Below, piece after piece: positions 17,141 to 24,368 of a stretch of DNA of 64,000 bases (positions are counted from its first letter, which is position 1; the number at the start of each line of letters is the position of its first letter). The notes beneath the pieces are model-generated. The model worked only from the letters and a program-made list of their open reading frames with translations. It searched no databases and had not been told where the DNA came from. Origin of the DNA: Filimonas zeae (lineage in GTDB: Bacteria; Bacteroidota; Bacteroidia; Chitinophagales; Chitinophagaceae); the NCBI RefSeq assembly GCF_014641615.1, contig NZ_BMIB01000002.1, forward strand, positions 1,302,001 to 1,366,000, read 5' to 3'. Position numbers and translations under genes: made by a program.

Positions 17141-18172
17141 TTACAACTTCACAAGTTCTACACGGCGGTTCTGCGCTTTACCCTCATCGGTGTTGTTATC
17201 TACCACCGGTTTTTCTGAGCCATAGCCTACTGCTTTTAAACGGTCTTTACGTATGCCTGCTTTTACCAGTGCATTCATTACCGCATTGGCGCGGGCCAGC
17301 GACAGTTGTTTATTTTTAGCGGCATTACCAGTGTTATCGGTGTGGCCTTCTATAGATAATTTCAGGTTTCCATCCTGCTGTAACAGCTTTTTAATTTCTG
17401 TAACCGCATCATCGCCTTCTTTACCAAAACTGGTTTTATCTGTATCAAAGTTGATGTGCAGAATGGCTTTACCAGTAGCATCAATTTCTTTCTTCAGGTC
17501 ATCTGCTTTCATCAGCGTAATCTTCAGTGTTTCCATATCACCTTTCTGTAAAATGGTCATTCTGCCGCTTTCACCATCCAGTAAAGAAAACTGTATCCAT
17601 ACCTCTGCATCTTTCTGACGGATAACATAGGTGTGAATATCTCTGCCATTATAGTCCAGCGCATAACCTGATTTTTTAGCAACCAGTTCATCCTTACCAA
17701 TACGATCCATCTCTTCCGTAGCAACAGGTACTGCATTCAGCTTTACGCCGCCCAGCTCTACAATTACCTTGTCGTAGCTTTTGGCAAGCAACTGTGCATT
17801 AAACTTACCCTTGTTTTTAGCGTTGTCAATATCCAGATCGGCATTAAACACTTTGCCTTCAAAAGGAATCAGCTTACCATTTACAGCCAGATATTGCTTA
17901 TCAAAATCTTTGGTATCTGCGTTCTGGTACTTATAACCTTCCGGTGCATTGAAAAAAGGAAAAGTACCCAGGTCCTGCGCGCTTACAGGAATGCTGTTGA
18001 TATTAAACACAGGTTGTGTAGTATCTTTTGTAGCAACAGGGCCGCTTGAGGTATCAATTAATACCGGCTGTATTACCGTATCCGTAGTATGTTCTTCTTT
18101 TTGATCCAGAATTCCGTTACAGGCAAATAACAAAGTTGTCATTGCAATGGGCAACACGTGATGTGCTTTCAT
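17141..18172 (-). CDS. OmpA-family lipoprotein
   Basis: 343 residues. Lipoprotein signal ending LLFAC with Cys18. The central region (about 60-230) is of unknown fold and contains repeated beta-rich segments. The C-terminal 110 residues are an OmpA-type peptidoglycan-binding domain: ILHINFDTDKTSFGKEG, LSIEGHTDNTGNAAKNKQLS and LKAVGYGSEKPVVDNNTDEGKAQNRRVELVKL, with the diaminopimelate-binding Asp and Arg residues. Probably anchors the outer membrane to the cell wall. Single-gene unit with its own terminator. Confidence 0.92.
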   Translation of the reverse strand: MKAHHVLPIAMTTLLFACNGILDQKEEHTTDTVIQPVLIDTSSGPVATKDTTQPVFNINSIPVSAQDLGTFPFFNAPEGYKYQNADTKDFDKQYLAVNGKLIPFEGKVFNADLDIDNAKNKGKFNAQLLAKSYDKVIVELGGVKLNAVPVATEEMDRIGKDELVAKKSGYALDYNGRDIHTYVIRQKDAEVWIQFSLLDGESGRMTILQKGDMETLKITLMKADDLKKEIDATGKAILHINFDTDKTSFGKEGDDAVTEIKKLLQQDGNLKLSIEGHTDNTGNAAKNKQLSLARANAVMNALVKAGIRKDRLKAVGYGSEKPVVDNNTDEGKAQNRRVELVKL

Positions 18173-18251
18173 AGTTATTCTTTTAAGAGTGATTGTTGTT
18201 GAAGTGTCACAGCCAAAATCTGTGCCATGCCTTCTTTATACCGAACAACAA

Positions 18252-19334
18252 TTAGCGAACTCTCTGATGGTCAGCAGCATCCGCAGCCACTGGCACCGTA
18301 ATATCTGCCGGAGCGGCCAGGTGGGGGTTGGCAATAAAACTACTGTCGGTAAGGGTGTACAGAAAAGCGGTCAGCTGTCCTATTTCAAAGTTGGATAAGG
18401 GAATTCCTTTACGCATCAGGCTGTCGGTAGCAGGCATTACTTTCAGCCGTTTCCGGTAATGTTCCATTACTTCTATCATGCTGAAAAAGCGGCCATCGTG
18501 CCCGTAAGGTGCCGTAATCATTACGTTACGCAGGCTGGGTACCCGAAAACTCAACGAATCTGTACTTTTACCTGTAATCTTCATACGGCCTTTATCGCTG
18601 TTAAAAGGGTCATCCGGTATGCCTATGTTGCGGTAACTGAAATCGGTAAACAACGGCGGCGGATGGCAGGCTACACACTTCTGCTGAAAAATGCCATGGC
18701 CCAGGCGCTCCGGCAAATTAAACTGCGCTTCACCACGCATTACCTTATCGTATTTGCTGTTGGCACTTACCATGGTAAGCATAAACTGGCTTAAAGCCCT
18801 GGTCATGCGTTGTGTGGTAACAGCCGTATCGCCAAAGGCCGCAGCAAACATCTTTTTATAACGTTTATCTGTACGCAGCTTTACCAGTACACTGTCTATT
18901 TCCTCCCCCATTTCATTGGGTGCCGTTAAAGGAGCCAGCGGTTGCAGGTCCAGGTGATTTACACCGCCATCCTGCATAAACTCCCGCTGCCAGGCCAGGT
19001 TAAACAGGCCCGGTGCGTTACGGGTGGTAAGATTGTTATTGATACCGTGACTCAGGTTATGATCGAAAGTAGTAAAGGCTGCAAACTGCTGATGGCAGCT
19101 GGCGCAGGGAAAATTGCCATCCTTGCTCAGCCGGCCATCATAAAATAACCTGCGCCCCAGTTCAATACCTTCCTTGCTTAGCGGGTTGGCTTTAAAATCG
19201 TATAAAGGCTTTGGCCAGCCTTTCGGTTGCGGAAAAGGTACGCGGGTAATTTCAGGCCGTGGGCCATACTGTGCTATAAAGCTGCCACCCACTATCAGCG
19301 CCAGTAATACCGGCAGCAATACACGCAATTTCAT
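18252..19334 (-). CDS. Di-haem cytochrome c peroxidase family protein (MbnH-like)
   Basis: 360 residues with an N-terminal hydrophobic export or anchor segment (1-22). Two haem-c motifs are present: CASCH (77-81) and CVACH (220-224), with the BCCP/MauG-type surrounding segments GRRLFYDGRLSKDGNFPC, NLTTRNAPGLFNLAW and FRVPSLRNVMITAPYGHDGRF. Members either reduce hydrogen peroxide or, in the MauG/MbnH branch, oxidise residues of a partner protein. Its start overlaps the end of the MbnP-like gene by four bases (ATGA), which strongly supports a partner role with that protein rather than general peroxide defence. Confidence 0.93.
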   Translation of the reverse strand: MKLRVLLPVLLALIVGGSFIAQYGPRPEITRVPFPQPKGWPKPLYDFKANPLSKEGIELGRRLFYDGRLSKDGNFPCASCHQQFAAFTTFDHNLSHGINNNLTTRNAPGLFNLAWQREFMQDGGVNHLDLQPLAPLTAPNEMGEEIDSVLVKLRTDKRYKKMFAAAFGDTAVTTQRMTRALSQFMLTMVSANSKYDKVMRGEAQFNLPERLGHGIFQQKCVACHPPPLFTDFSYRNIGIPDDPFNSDKGRMKITGKSTDSLSFRVPSLRNVMITAPYGHDGRFFSMIEVMEHYRKRLKVMPATDSLMRKGIPLSNFEIGQLTAFLYTLTDSSFIANPHLAAPADITVPVAADAADHQRVR

Positions 19335-20068
19335 GGCTGCTGCTCCCCCTCTTTCACCACACTGAACATACGTGTGTAATTATCGGCAATGGCTACTGCC
19401 AGCGGTCCCGGCTCGTGACATACGGGATGCGAGGCAATAGTTACACCAGCGCTGCCACCAAACCATTGTAAAATATCTGCTGCCAGCACAAGGCGGTTTG
19501 CAGGTGTAGCGGTTACGGGCAGGGTAATCCAACGGGCAGTTTGCTGCCCCGTTTTATAACCACCAATATGATAGGTAAAATTGCGGCCCGGTGCGGTAGA
19601 CTGCGGGCTTCTGCCCTCCAGCTTCGCCATGATGTAGCCGCTATTCCAGGTCCAGAACATGCCCTTTGCAGGGTCCAGCGTACCGGTATGTACGCCGGTT
19701 ACATTCGCCATGCTATCTACCCCCAGTAAAAAACGGATGCTTTGTACAGGCCCTTTGGTGGTAAGCATAATCTGCTGCGAACTGCTGTCGCGCATATCTG
19801 CCAGATAGGCCGCAGTTTCTGCTGCTTCATAATACCGGCCATCGGCACCAGCCAGTTGTATGTGAGAAAGGTAATAGCGGAAGTTGCGTACGGCAAAGGT
19901 TTCGCCGGCGGCATTGGTGCAGGAATCTTCTGTAGTAAGCGCCTGCTGCCCGGCACGGGCCAGCAACTGTAACGTAAGGGTATTTTGCTGCGCGCGTATG
20001 CTGCCTGGCAAAGCTGCCAGTAGCCAGCAGCCCGCTGCTATTGCGCCTATCCGTAATTTCCGCCTCAT
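19331..20068 (-). CDS. MbnP-family copper-protein-like, partner of the di-haem peroxidase
   Basis: 245 residues from ATG 20068, preferred over a GTG at 20095 because it gives the signal peptide MRRKLRIGAIAAGCWLLAAL. The family hallmarks are visible: FAVRNFRYYLSHIQL, RFLLGVDS, DPAKGMFWTWNSGYIMAKLEG (Trp139 and Trp141) and NFTYHIGGY with His167, plus a late HPVCHE. In characterised MbnP proteins a tryptophan is oxidised to kynurenine by the di-haem enzyme MbnH and then contributes to a copper site. The peroxidase gene follows with a four-base overlap. No methanobactin genes are present, as in most MbnP/MbnH pairs. Whether the Trp is modified here is inference. Confidence 0.82.
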   Translation of the reverse strand: MRRKLRIGAIAAGCWLLAALPGSIRAQQNTLTLQLLARAGQQALTTEDSCTNAAGETFAVRNFRYYLSHIQLAGADGRYYEAAETAAYLADMRDSSSQQIMLTTKGPVQSIRFLLGVDSMANVTGVHTGTLDPAKGMFWTWNSGYIMAKLEGRSPQSTAPGRNFTYHIGGYKTGQQTARWITLPVTATPANRLVLAADILQWFGGSAGVTIASHPVCHEPGPLAVAIADNYTRMFSVVKEGEQQP

Positions 20069-20105
20069 CACGCCTAAAGATAACCACATACCCACAATTA
20101 ACCCG

Positions 20106-20113
20106 TAAGTTTG
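20106..20113 (+). promoter_or_regulatory. Putative -7 element for the J-domain gene
   Basis: TAAGTTTG matches TAnnTTTG, 31 bases before the ATG at 20144, giving a short 5' leader. No -33 element recognised. Confidence 0.45.
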
Positions 20114-20143
20114 TAAAACTGCGTATTAAGGGCCGGTAAACTC

Positions 20144-20785
20144 ATGATTACGAAAGACTATTACCGTATACTGGAAGTAAAACCAACCGCAGGCACCGAT
20201 GAAATACGGAAAGCCTACCGGGCCCTTGCGTTGCGCTTCCACCCCGATAAAAATGCAGACAACCCGTTTGCCGCTACCCGTTTCCGGGAAATTAAAGAAG
20301 CATGGGAAGTGCTGGGAGATAAAAAGAAAAGGGAAGCCTGGCATTACCAGTATTACAATGCCTATCATAAAACCAATACCATAACGGCCATTAGTGCAGA
20401 TGATGTGTTACAGCAGAGTATACGCCTGTTTAAAAAATACAGCAGTCAGGATCCCTTTCGCATTAACCAGGATATGCTGTATGCACAGATAGTACAGGTA
20501 CTGAACCCGCGGCATATTACACTGCTGCAGCAAACAGGCGATGTACATGCCAACAGTGCCGTGGTGAGTAATATACTACAAAGCACCTACCTGCTGTCGT
20601 ACACTGCTGTACAGGAGGTAAGTGCTTTGTTACAATCCATCACGCCGGTGATGCCCGAAACAGAGGCAGCTATTCAAAACTGCCTTTCGGAAAAAAAGAA
20701 CCAGTGGCTGTGGAACCGGTATAAAATTCCTGCAGCCATTCTGATTGCAGGAATTCTGATTGCAGTTATGTTACTGAGTAAATAA
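20144..20785 (+). CDS. J-domain protein with C-terminal membrane anchor
   Basis: 213 residues. Residues 4-70 are a J domain with the HPD tripeptide at 33-35 (ALRFHPDKNADN) and REIKEAWEVLGD helix IV. There is no Gly/Phe linker or zinc region, so it is not DnaJ itself. The middle is helical and unassigned; the last 20 residues (IPAAILIAGILIAVMLLSK) form a single membrane helix, making it a tail-anchored co-chaperone that should recruit DnaK to the inner membrane. It is convergent with the following gene; the two stop codons abut with no intergenic base. Confidence 0.88.
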   Translation: MITKDYYRILEVKPTAGTDEIRKAYRALALRFHPDKNADNPFAATRFREIKEAWEVLGDKKKREAWHYQYYNAYHKTNTITAISADDVLQQSIRLFKKYSSQDPFRINQDMLYAQIVQVLNPRHITLLQQTGDVHANSAVVSNILQSTYLLSYTAVQEVSALLQSITPVMPETEAAIQNCLSEKKNQWLWNRYKIPAAILIAGILIAVMLLSK

Positions 20786-21355
20786 CTACTGCTCGCGGTC
20801 GTCGCGCTTTTTGTGAAAGTTCAGCGTAACAGTCCAGTCAACATCGTTGCCCGATAATTCCACTTCTGCCACAAACTGGCGGTACACCGCATCGGCCACA
20901 TCCAGCGATAAAACGGTATTGGCAAAACCCACCTCTTCTTTCGGCTCTTCCAGATCGCCCAGAAAATACACTGCACTGTTATCCAGCCACTGCATCTGGC
21001 TTCTCTTTACCTGGCGTACCAGACTTTTGTACACCCGTACCGCTTCTTTGTAATTGTCACCCCGGTACATAACTCCCTGCCAGCTGGCGGTAGTATCCTG
21101 CTTGGAATGGAAACGTGTAATAACACACTCCTTTGCCCCGGGTAACTGCACCGCCGATGTGTAACTTTCCACCTCGGTTTCGCGGGATAACTGCTGGCCC
21201 TGGATGGTTTTGTAATCGTACCGGAAATCAAGTACAATTTTTTCAAGGGCGTTGTTAAACCCTGCCGGCGCAGGTAATACTGACTTGTAAAATTGGGCAT
21301 GTACTACTGTGGTAAGGGCACACAGTAACAGAGCGAGTGTTACTCGGTTTTTCAT
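20786..21355 (-). CDS. Exported protein of unknown function
   Basis: 189 residues from ATG 21355, chosen because it begins a clear signal peptide (MKNRVTLALLLCALTTVVHA, then Q at +1); the longer frame to 21472 adds a non-conserved-looking extension. The mature part is a mixed alpha/beta protein of about 168 residues with a charged C-terminus (HKKRDDREQ) and a single Cys. I recognise no domain. It probably sits in the periplasm or is surface associated. Confidence 0.75.
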   Translation of the reverse strand: MKNRVTLALLLCALTTVVHAQFYKSVLPAPAGFNNALEKIVLDFRYDYKTIQGQQLSRETEVESYTSAVQLPGAKECVITRFHSKQDTTASWQGVMYRGDNYKEAVRVYKSLVRQVKRSQMQWLDNSAVYFLGDLEEPKEEVGFANTVLSLDVADAVYRQFVAEVELSGNDVDWTVTLNFHKKRDDREQ

Positions 21356-21545
21356 TGTAAAGGATTTGAACAATATTACCGAAAGGGTGTTACAATGTTC
21401 CCTTCTGTGTATAGAAAACCGGGTTTTAAAAACATACACACATCGTATGAAAACCATCCCCCTTATCCACATGACTGGATAACTTAATTTAGCATTATTA
21501 TCAAAAAAATACGTAGTTTGTATATCATAAAGTGTGTTCTGGCTT

Positions 21546-22415
21546 ATGGAGGAAAACAGAGAAATATCTGCGCTGTTTAACTTGATCGATGATCCCGATG
21601 AAGAGGTTTTTACATCGGTGTCGCAGCGGATTGTCCATTATGGCCGGAACATTATTCCCAACCTGGAAAACCTGTGGGAAAACTCGCCCCGGGAAGATAT
21701 TCAGGAAAGGATTGAAATGCTGATTCACCGCCTCCATTACAGCGATCTGGTGAACGATCTTACCGAATGGCGCGACAGTGCCTATCACGATTTACTCTTT
21801 GGAGCCTTACTGGTTGCCAAGTTTCAGTATCCCGATCTGCATACTGCCCCTGTATTACAGGAAATGGAAAAGATCAGACGCAACGTTTGGCTGGAACTGA
21901 ACAGCTACCTCACCCCGCTGGAGCAGGCACATGTTATCTCCAGCATTGTTTACAACTACTACAGTTTAAAAGGGGCCGATCTGGATTATACCAATCCCGA
22001 TCATTTTTTTATCCATCAGGTATTACAGAACAAAAAAGGCAACTCCGTATCTAACGGTATTCTGTATCTGATACTGGCAGAACAACTGGATATTATGGTA
22101 AAAGCCATTCATGTACCCAACCAGTTTGTGCTGGCATTTTTCCACACCGATTACGATGCCTCCACCTTCAAAGGCAATCCGCAACATAAAATCCATTTTT
22201 ATGTAGATGGTAAAACCGGCCAGGCATTCAGCCATAACGATCTGGAACATTACTTCAAAAGAACAGACACCATACCGCAGCCTGATTATTTCAAACCCTA
22301 TAATCACGTAGACATTATTGAGCTGCTGCTGAAAGAGCTTTCGCGCTGCTTCTCCTCTCCCATTAACCAGTACAAACAGGAGGAATTGTTACAACTGGCC
22401 TCCCTGCTACATTAA
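21546..22415 (+). CDS. Transglutaminase-like / SirB1-type protein
   Basis: 289 residues from ATG 21546; a GTG at 21534 would add four residues. N-terminal 60 residues are helical with a HEAT-like look (ALFNLIDDPDEEVFTSVSQRIV). The core YYSLKGADLDYTNPDHFFIHQVLQNKKGNSVSNGILYLILAEQLDI resembles the SirB1 N-terminal transglutaminase-like domain, where the usual catalytic Cys position (G.C.S) is here NSVSN, without cysteine. Probably a non-catalytic cytoplasmic protein of unknown role. Followed by dps 75 bases downstream. Confidence 0.78.
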   Translation: MEENREISALFNLIDDPDEEVFTSVSQRIVHYGRNIIPNLENLWENSPREDIQERIEMLIHRLHYSDLVNDLTEWRDSAYHDLLFGALLVAKFQYPDLHTAPVLQEMEKIRRNVWLELNSYLTPLEQAHVISSIVYNYYSLKGADLDYTNPDHFFIHQVLQNKKGNSVSNGILYLILAEQLDIMVKAIHVPNQFVLAFFHTDYDASTFKGNPQHKIHFYVDGKTGQAFSHNDLEHYFKRTDTIPQPDYFKPYNHVDIIELLLKELSRCFSSPINQYKQEELLQLASLLH

Positions 22416-22490
22416 CAGTCAACACATTTCGGCCTGTTGTTTGTGACGTATTCCGTATTACTACTTTATAGAGACAAAAACATTTTTCTT

Positions 22491-22958
22491 ATGAAGGCAA
22501 ATATTGGATTAACGGAAGAACAGAAACAGACATCCTCACAAATTCTGGGAAGGGTTCTGGCCGACGAATTTGTACTGTACACCAAAACCCGCAACTACCA
22601 CTGGAACATTGAAAGTGTAAACTTTCTGGCCATGCACGAGTTTTATGAGCGCCTGTACAACGAGCTGGATGATGTATTTGATAACGTAGCAGAACGCATC
22701 CGTATGCTGGGCCATTACTCGCAGGGCCGCCTTAAGGATTTTTTACAGGTAACCAGCCTGCTGGAAGAAGAATACACCAACGATCAACGCAAACAATTGC
22801 AAAACCTGCTGGACGATCATGAAACTATCATCCGTTTACTGCGCAACGATATAGACAAACTGGAAGATAATCATGATAAAGGCAACGCCGATTTTATTAC
22901 CGGCCTGATGGAGCAGCATGAGAAGTGGGCATGGTTTATCAGAAGCTATTTGGTGTAA
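22491..22958 (+). CDS. dps: Dps-family DNA-binding ferritin-like protein
   Basis: 155 residues from ATG 22491 (MKANIGLTEEQKQ), matching usual Dps length; the frame extends upstream to 22437 without support. The intersubunit ferroxidase residues are visible in YHWNIESVNFLAMHEFYERLYNELDDVFDNVAERI (His, His, Asp, Glu). Dps forms a twelve-subunit shell that oxidises ferrous iron with peroxide and protects DNA under stress and starvation. It sits beside osmC, another oxidative-stress gene, in convergent orientation. Confidence 0.95.
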   Translation: MKANIGLTEEQKQTSSQILGRVLADEFVLYTKTRNYHWNIESVNFLAMHEFYERLYNELDDVFDNVAERIRMLGHYSQGRLKDFLQVTSLLEEEYTNDQRKQLQNLLDDHETIIRLLRNDIDKLEDNHDKGNADFITGLMEQHEKWAWFIRSYLV

Positions 22959-22970
22959 GAAATAAGTCAT

Positions 22971-23053
22971 AATTCAAAATTCAAAAGTCAAAAGTCAAAT
23001 GGAGTATGTTATCCGTTTTGAATTTTGACTTTTGAATTTTCACTTTTGAATTC
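22971..23053. repeat. AT-rich inverted repeat between dps and osmC
   Basis: AATTCAAAATTCAAAAGTCAAAAGTCAAA on one side and TTTTGAATTTTGACTTTTGAATTTT with a further CACTTTTGAATTC on the other side form a long imperfect palindrome with a 16-base centre. Similar words occur between trpB and trpA at 45498-45535. It may act as a bidirectional terminator for the convergent genes. Confidence 0.6.
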
Positions 23054-23464
23054 CTACACCAATGAGGCTTCCACCGTAATATCAGTGTTCAGCAGTTTGC
23101 TGATAGGGCAGTTTTTCTCAGCATCTGCCACAGCAGTATCAAACTGCTCCTGATTAATACCAGGTACTTTTGCTTTTAATACCAGATGAGAATTGGTAAT
23201 AGCGCCGTTCTCAAAATTGATGAAACACTGGGTTTCCAGCGATTCTGGAGTAAAACCGGCTTCACCCAGTACAAAACTCAGCTTCATGGTAAAGCAGCCG
23301 GCATGTGCAGCAGCTACCAGTTCTTCCGGGTTAGTGCCCACACCCTCTGCAAAACGGGAGTTGAATGAATACTGCGTTTGGTTTAAAACTGTGCTCTGGG
23401 TGGTAAGTGTTCCGTTACCTTCTTTGCCCGATCCGTTCCATACGGCTGTTGCGTTACGTTTCAT
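23054..23464 (-). CDS. OsmC/Ohr family peroxiredoxin
   Basis: 136 residues. Two conserved cysteines are found in LVAAAHAGCFTMKLS (first third) and EKNCPISKLLNTDI (near the C-terminus), as expected for thiol peroxidases that reduce organic hydroperoxides. The N-terminus (MKRNATAVWNGSGKEGNGTL) is OsmC-like rather than Ohr-like. Single gene, convergent with dps, head to head with csaA. Confidence 0.94.
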   Translation of the reverse strand: MKRNATAVWNGSGKEGNGTLTTQSTVLNQTQYSFNSRFAEGVGTNPEELVAAAHAGCFTMKLSFVLGEAGFTPESLETQCFINFENGAITNSHLVLKAKVPGINQEQFDTAVADAEKNCPISKLLNTDITVEASLV

Positions 23465-23493
23465 TGTACTATTTTTATTAAAAATGAACGAAG

Positions 23494-23823
23494 ATGATTA
23501 CCTGGGACGACTTTGAAAAGATTGAGATACGCACCGGCACTATTCTGGAGGTTAACGATTTTCCCCAGGCCCGCAAACCCGCTTACCAGCTTACCATCGA
23601 CTTTGGTCCGCTGGGTATTAAACAATCTTCCGCGCAAATTACCCATCATTACACCAAACAACAACTTAAAGGGCAACAGGTTGTAGCAGTAGTCAATTTT
23701 CCGCGTAAACAAATTGCCAACTTTTTCAGCGAATGCCTGGTACTGGGCGTGTACGATGAAAATAATCAGGTAATTTTATTACAGCCATCACAGCCGGTAA
23801 CCAACGGCCAACAGGTTGGCTAA
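23494..23823 (+). CDS. csaA: CsaA-like tRNA-binding-domain protein
   Basis: 109 residues, the length of stand-alone CsaA. An OB-fold EMAP/tRNA-binding domain: FEKIEIRTGTILEVNDFPQARKPAYQLTIDFGPLGIKQSSAQI and VVAVVNFPRKQIANFFSECLVLG. CsaA proteins bind tRNA and have been described as export-related chaperones. Its stop lies eight bases before the ATG of the alkyltransferase gene, so the two are probably co-translated. Confidence 0.93.
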   Translation: MITWDDFEKIEIRTGTILEVNDFPQARKPAYQLTIDFGPLGIKQSSAQITHHYTKQQLKGQQVVAVVNFPRKQIANFFSECLVLGVYDENNQVILLQPSQPVTNGQQVG

Positions 23824-23830
23824 GCAAACT

Positions 23831-24319
23831 ATGTATTATACCTACTACCAGAGCCCGGTAGGATTGCTGAAAATTGGCGGAACGGAACAGTACATTAGCG
23901 AGGTAAGTTTTGTAGACAACGAAGATCAGATTACACACGGCGATCCCGGCATACCCGACATTTTGCACCAGTGCACGGAAGAACTGATTGAGTTTTTTCA
24001 TGGCGCCCGGCGCTCCTTTTCCCTTCCTGTTCACCAGGAAGGCACCGATTTTCAGCTGCGGGTATGGAACCAGCTGCTTACTATTCCTTATGGCAAAACC
24101 CTCAGTTACCTGCAACTGGCTGTTGCCCTGGGCGATGCCAAATGTATACGGGCGGCAGGCACCACCAACGGTAAAAACAAAATAGCCATTATAGTACCCT
24201 GCCACCGGGTAATTGGCCAGAACCGCTCACTCGTTGGTTACGCCGGAGGGCTTTGGCGTAAAAAATGGCTGTTAGAGCATGAACTGAAGGTGGCCCACGG
24301 CGTGCAAACGCTGTTTTAA
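23831..24319 (+). CDS. ogt: Methylated-DNA--protein-cysteine S-methyltransferase
   Basis: 162 residues from ATG 23831; a TTG at 23816 would overlap csaA. The active-site IIVPCHRVIG is near the C-terminus with the nucleophilic Cys, followed by YAGGLWRKKWLLEHE; the DNA-binding helix region LTIPYGKTLSYLQLA and the Arg finger in CIRAAGTTNGKNKIAI are present. It repairs O6-alkylguanine by suicide transfer of the alkyl group. No Ada-type HTH, so a simple repair enzyme. Confidence 0.95.
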   Translation: MYYTYYQSPVGLLKIGGTEQYISEVSFVDNEDQITHGDPGIPDILHQCTEELIEFFHGARRSFSLPVHQEGTDFQLRVWNQLLTIPYGKTLSYLQLAVALGDAKCIRAAGTTNGKNKIAIIVPCHRVIGQNRSLVGYAGGLWRKKWLLEHELKVAHGVQTLF

Positions 24320-24368
24320 CGTATTCACCACTCATTTTTGCTTACCTTGGCCGGCAAATTTTTTGTCC

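Noticed and set aside
19331-20068. Methanobactin biosynthesis locus
   Set aside because: MbnP/MbnH-like genes are present but there is no mbnA, mbnB, mbnC or other methanobactin gene in the window.
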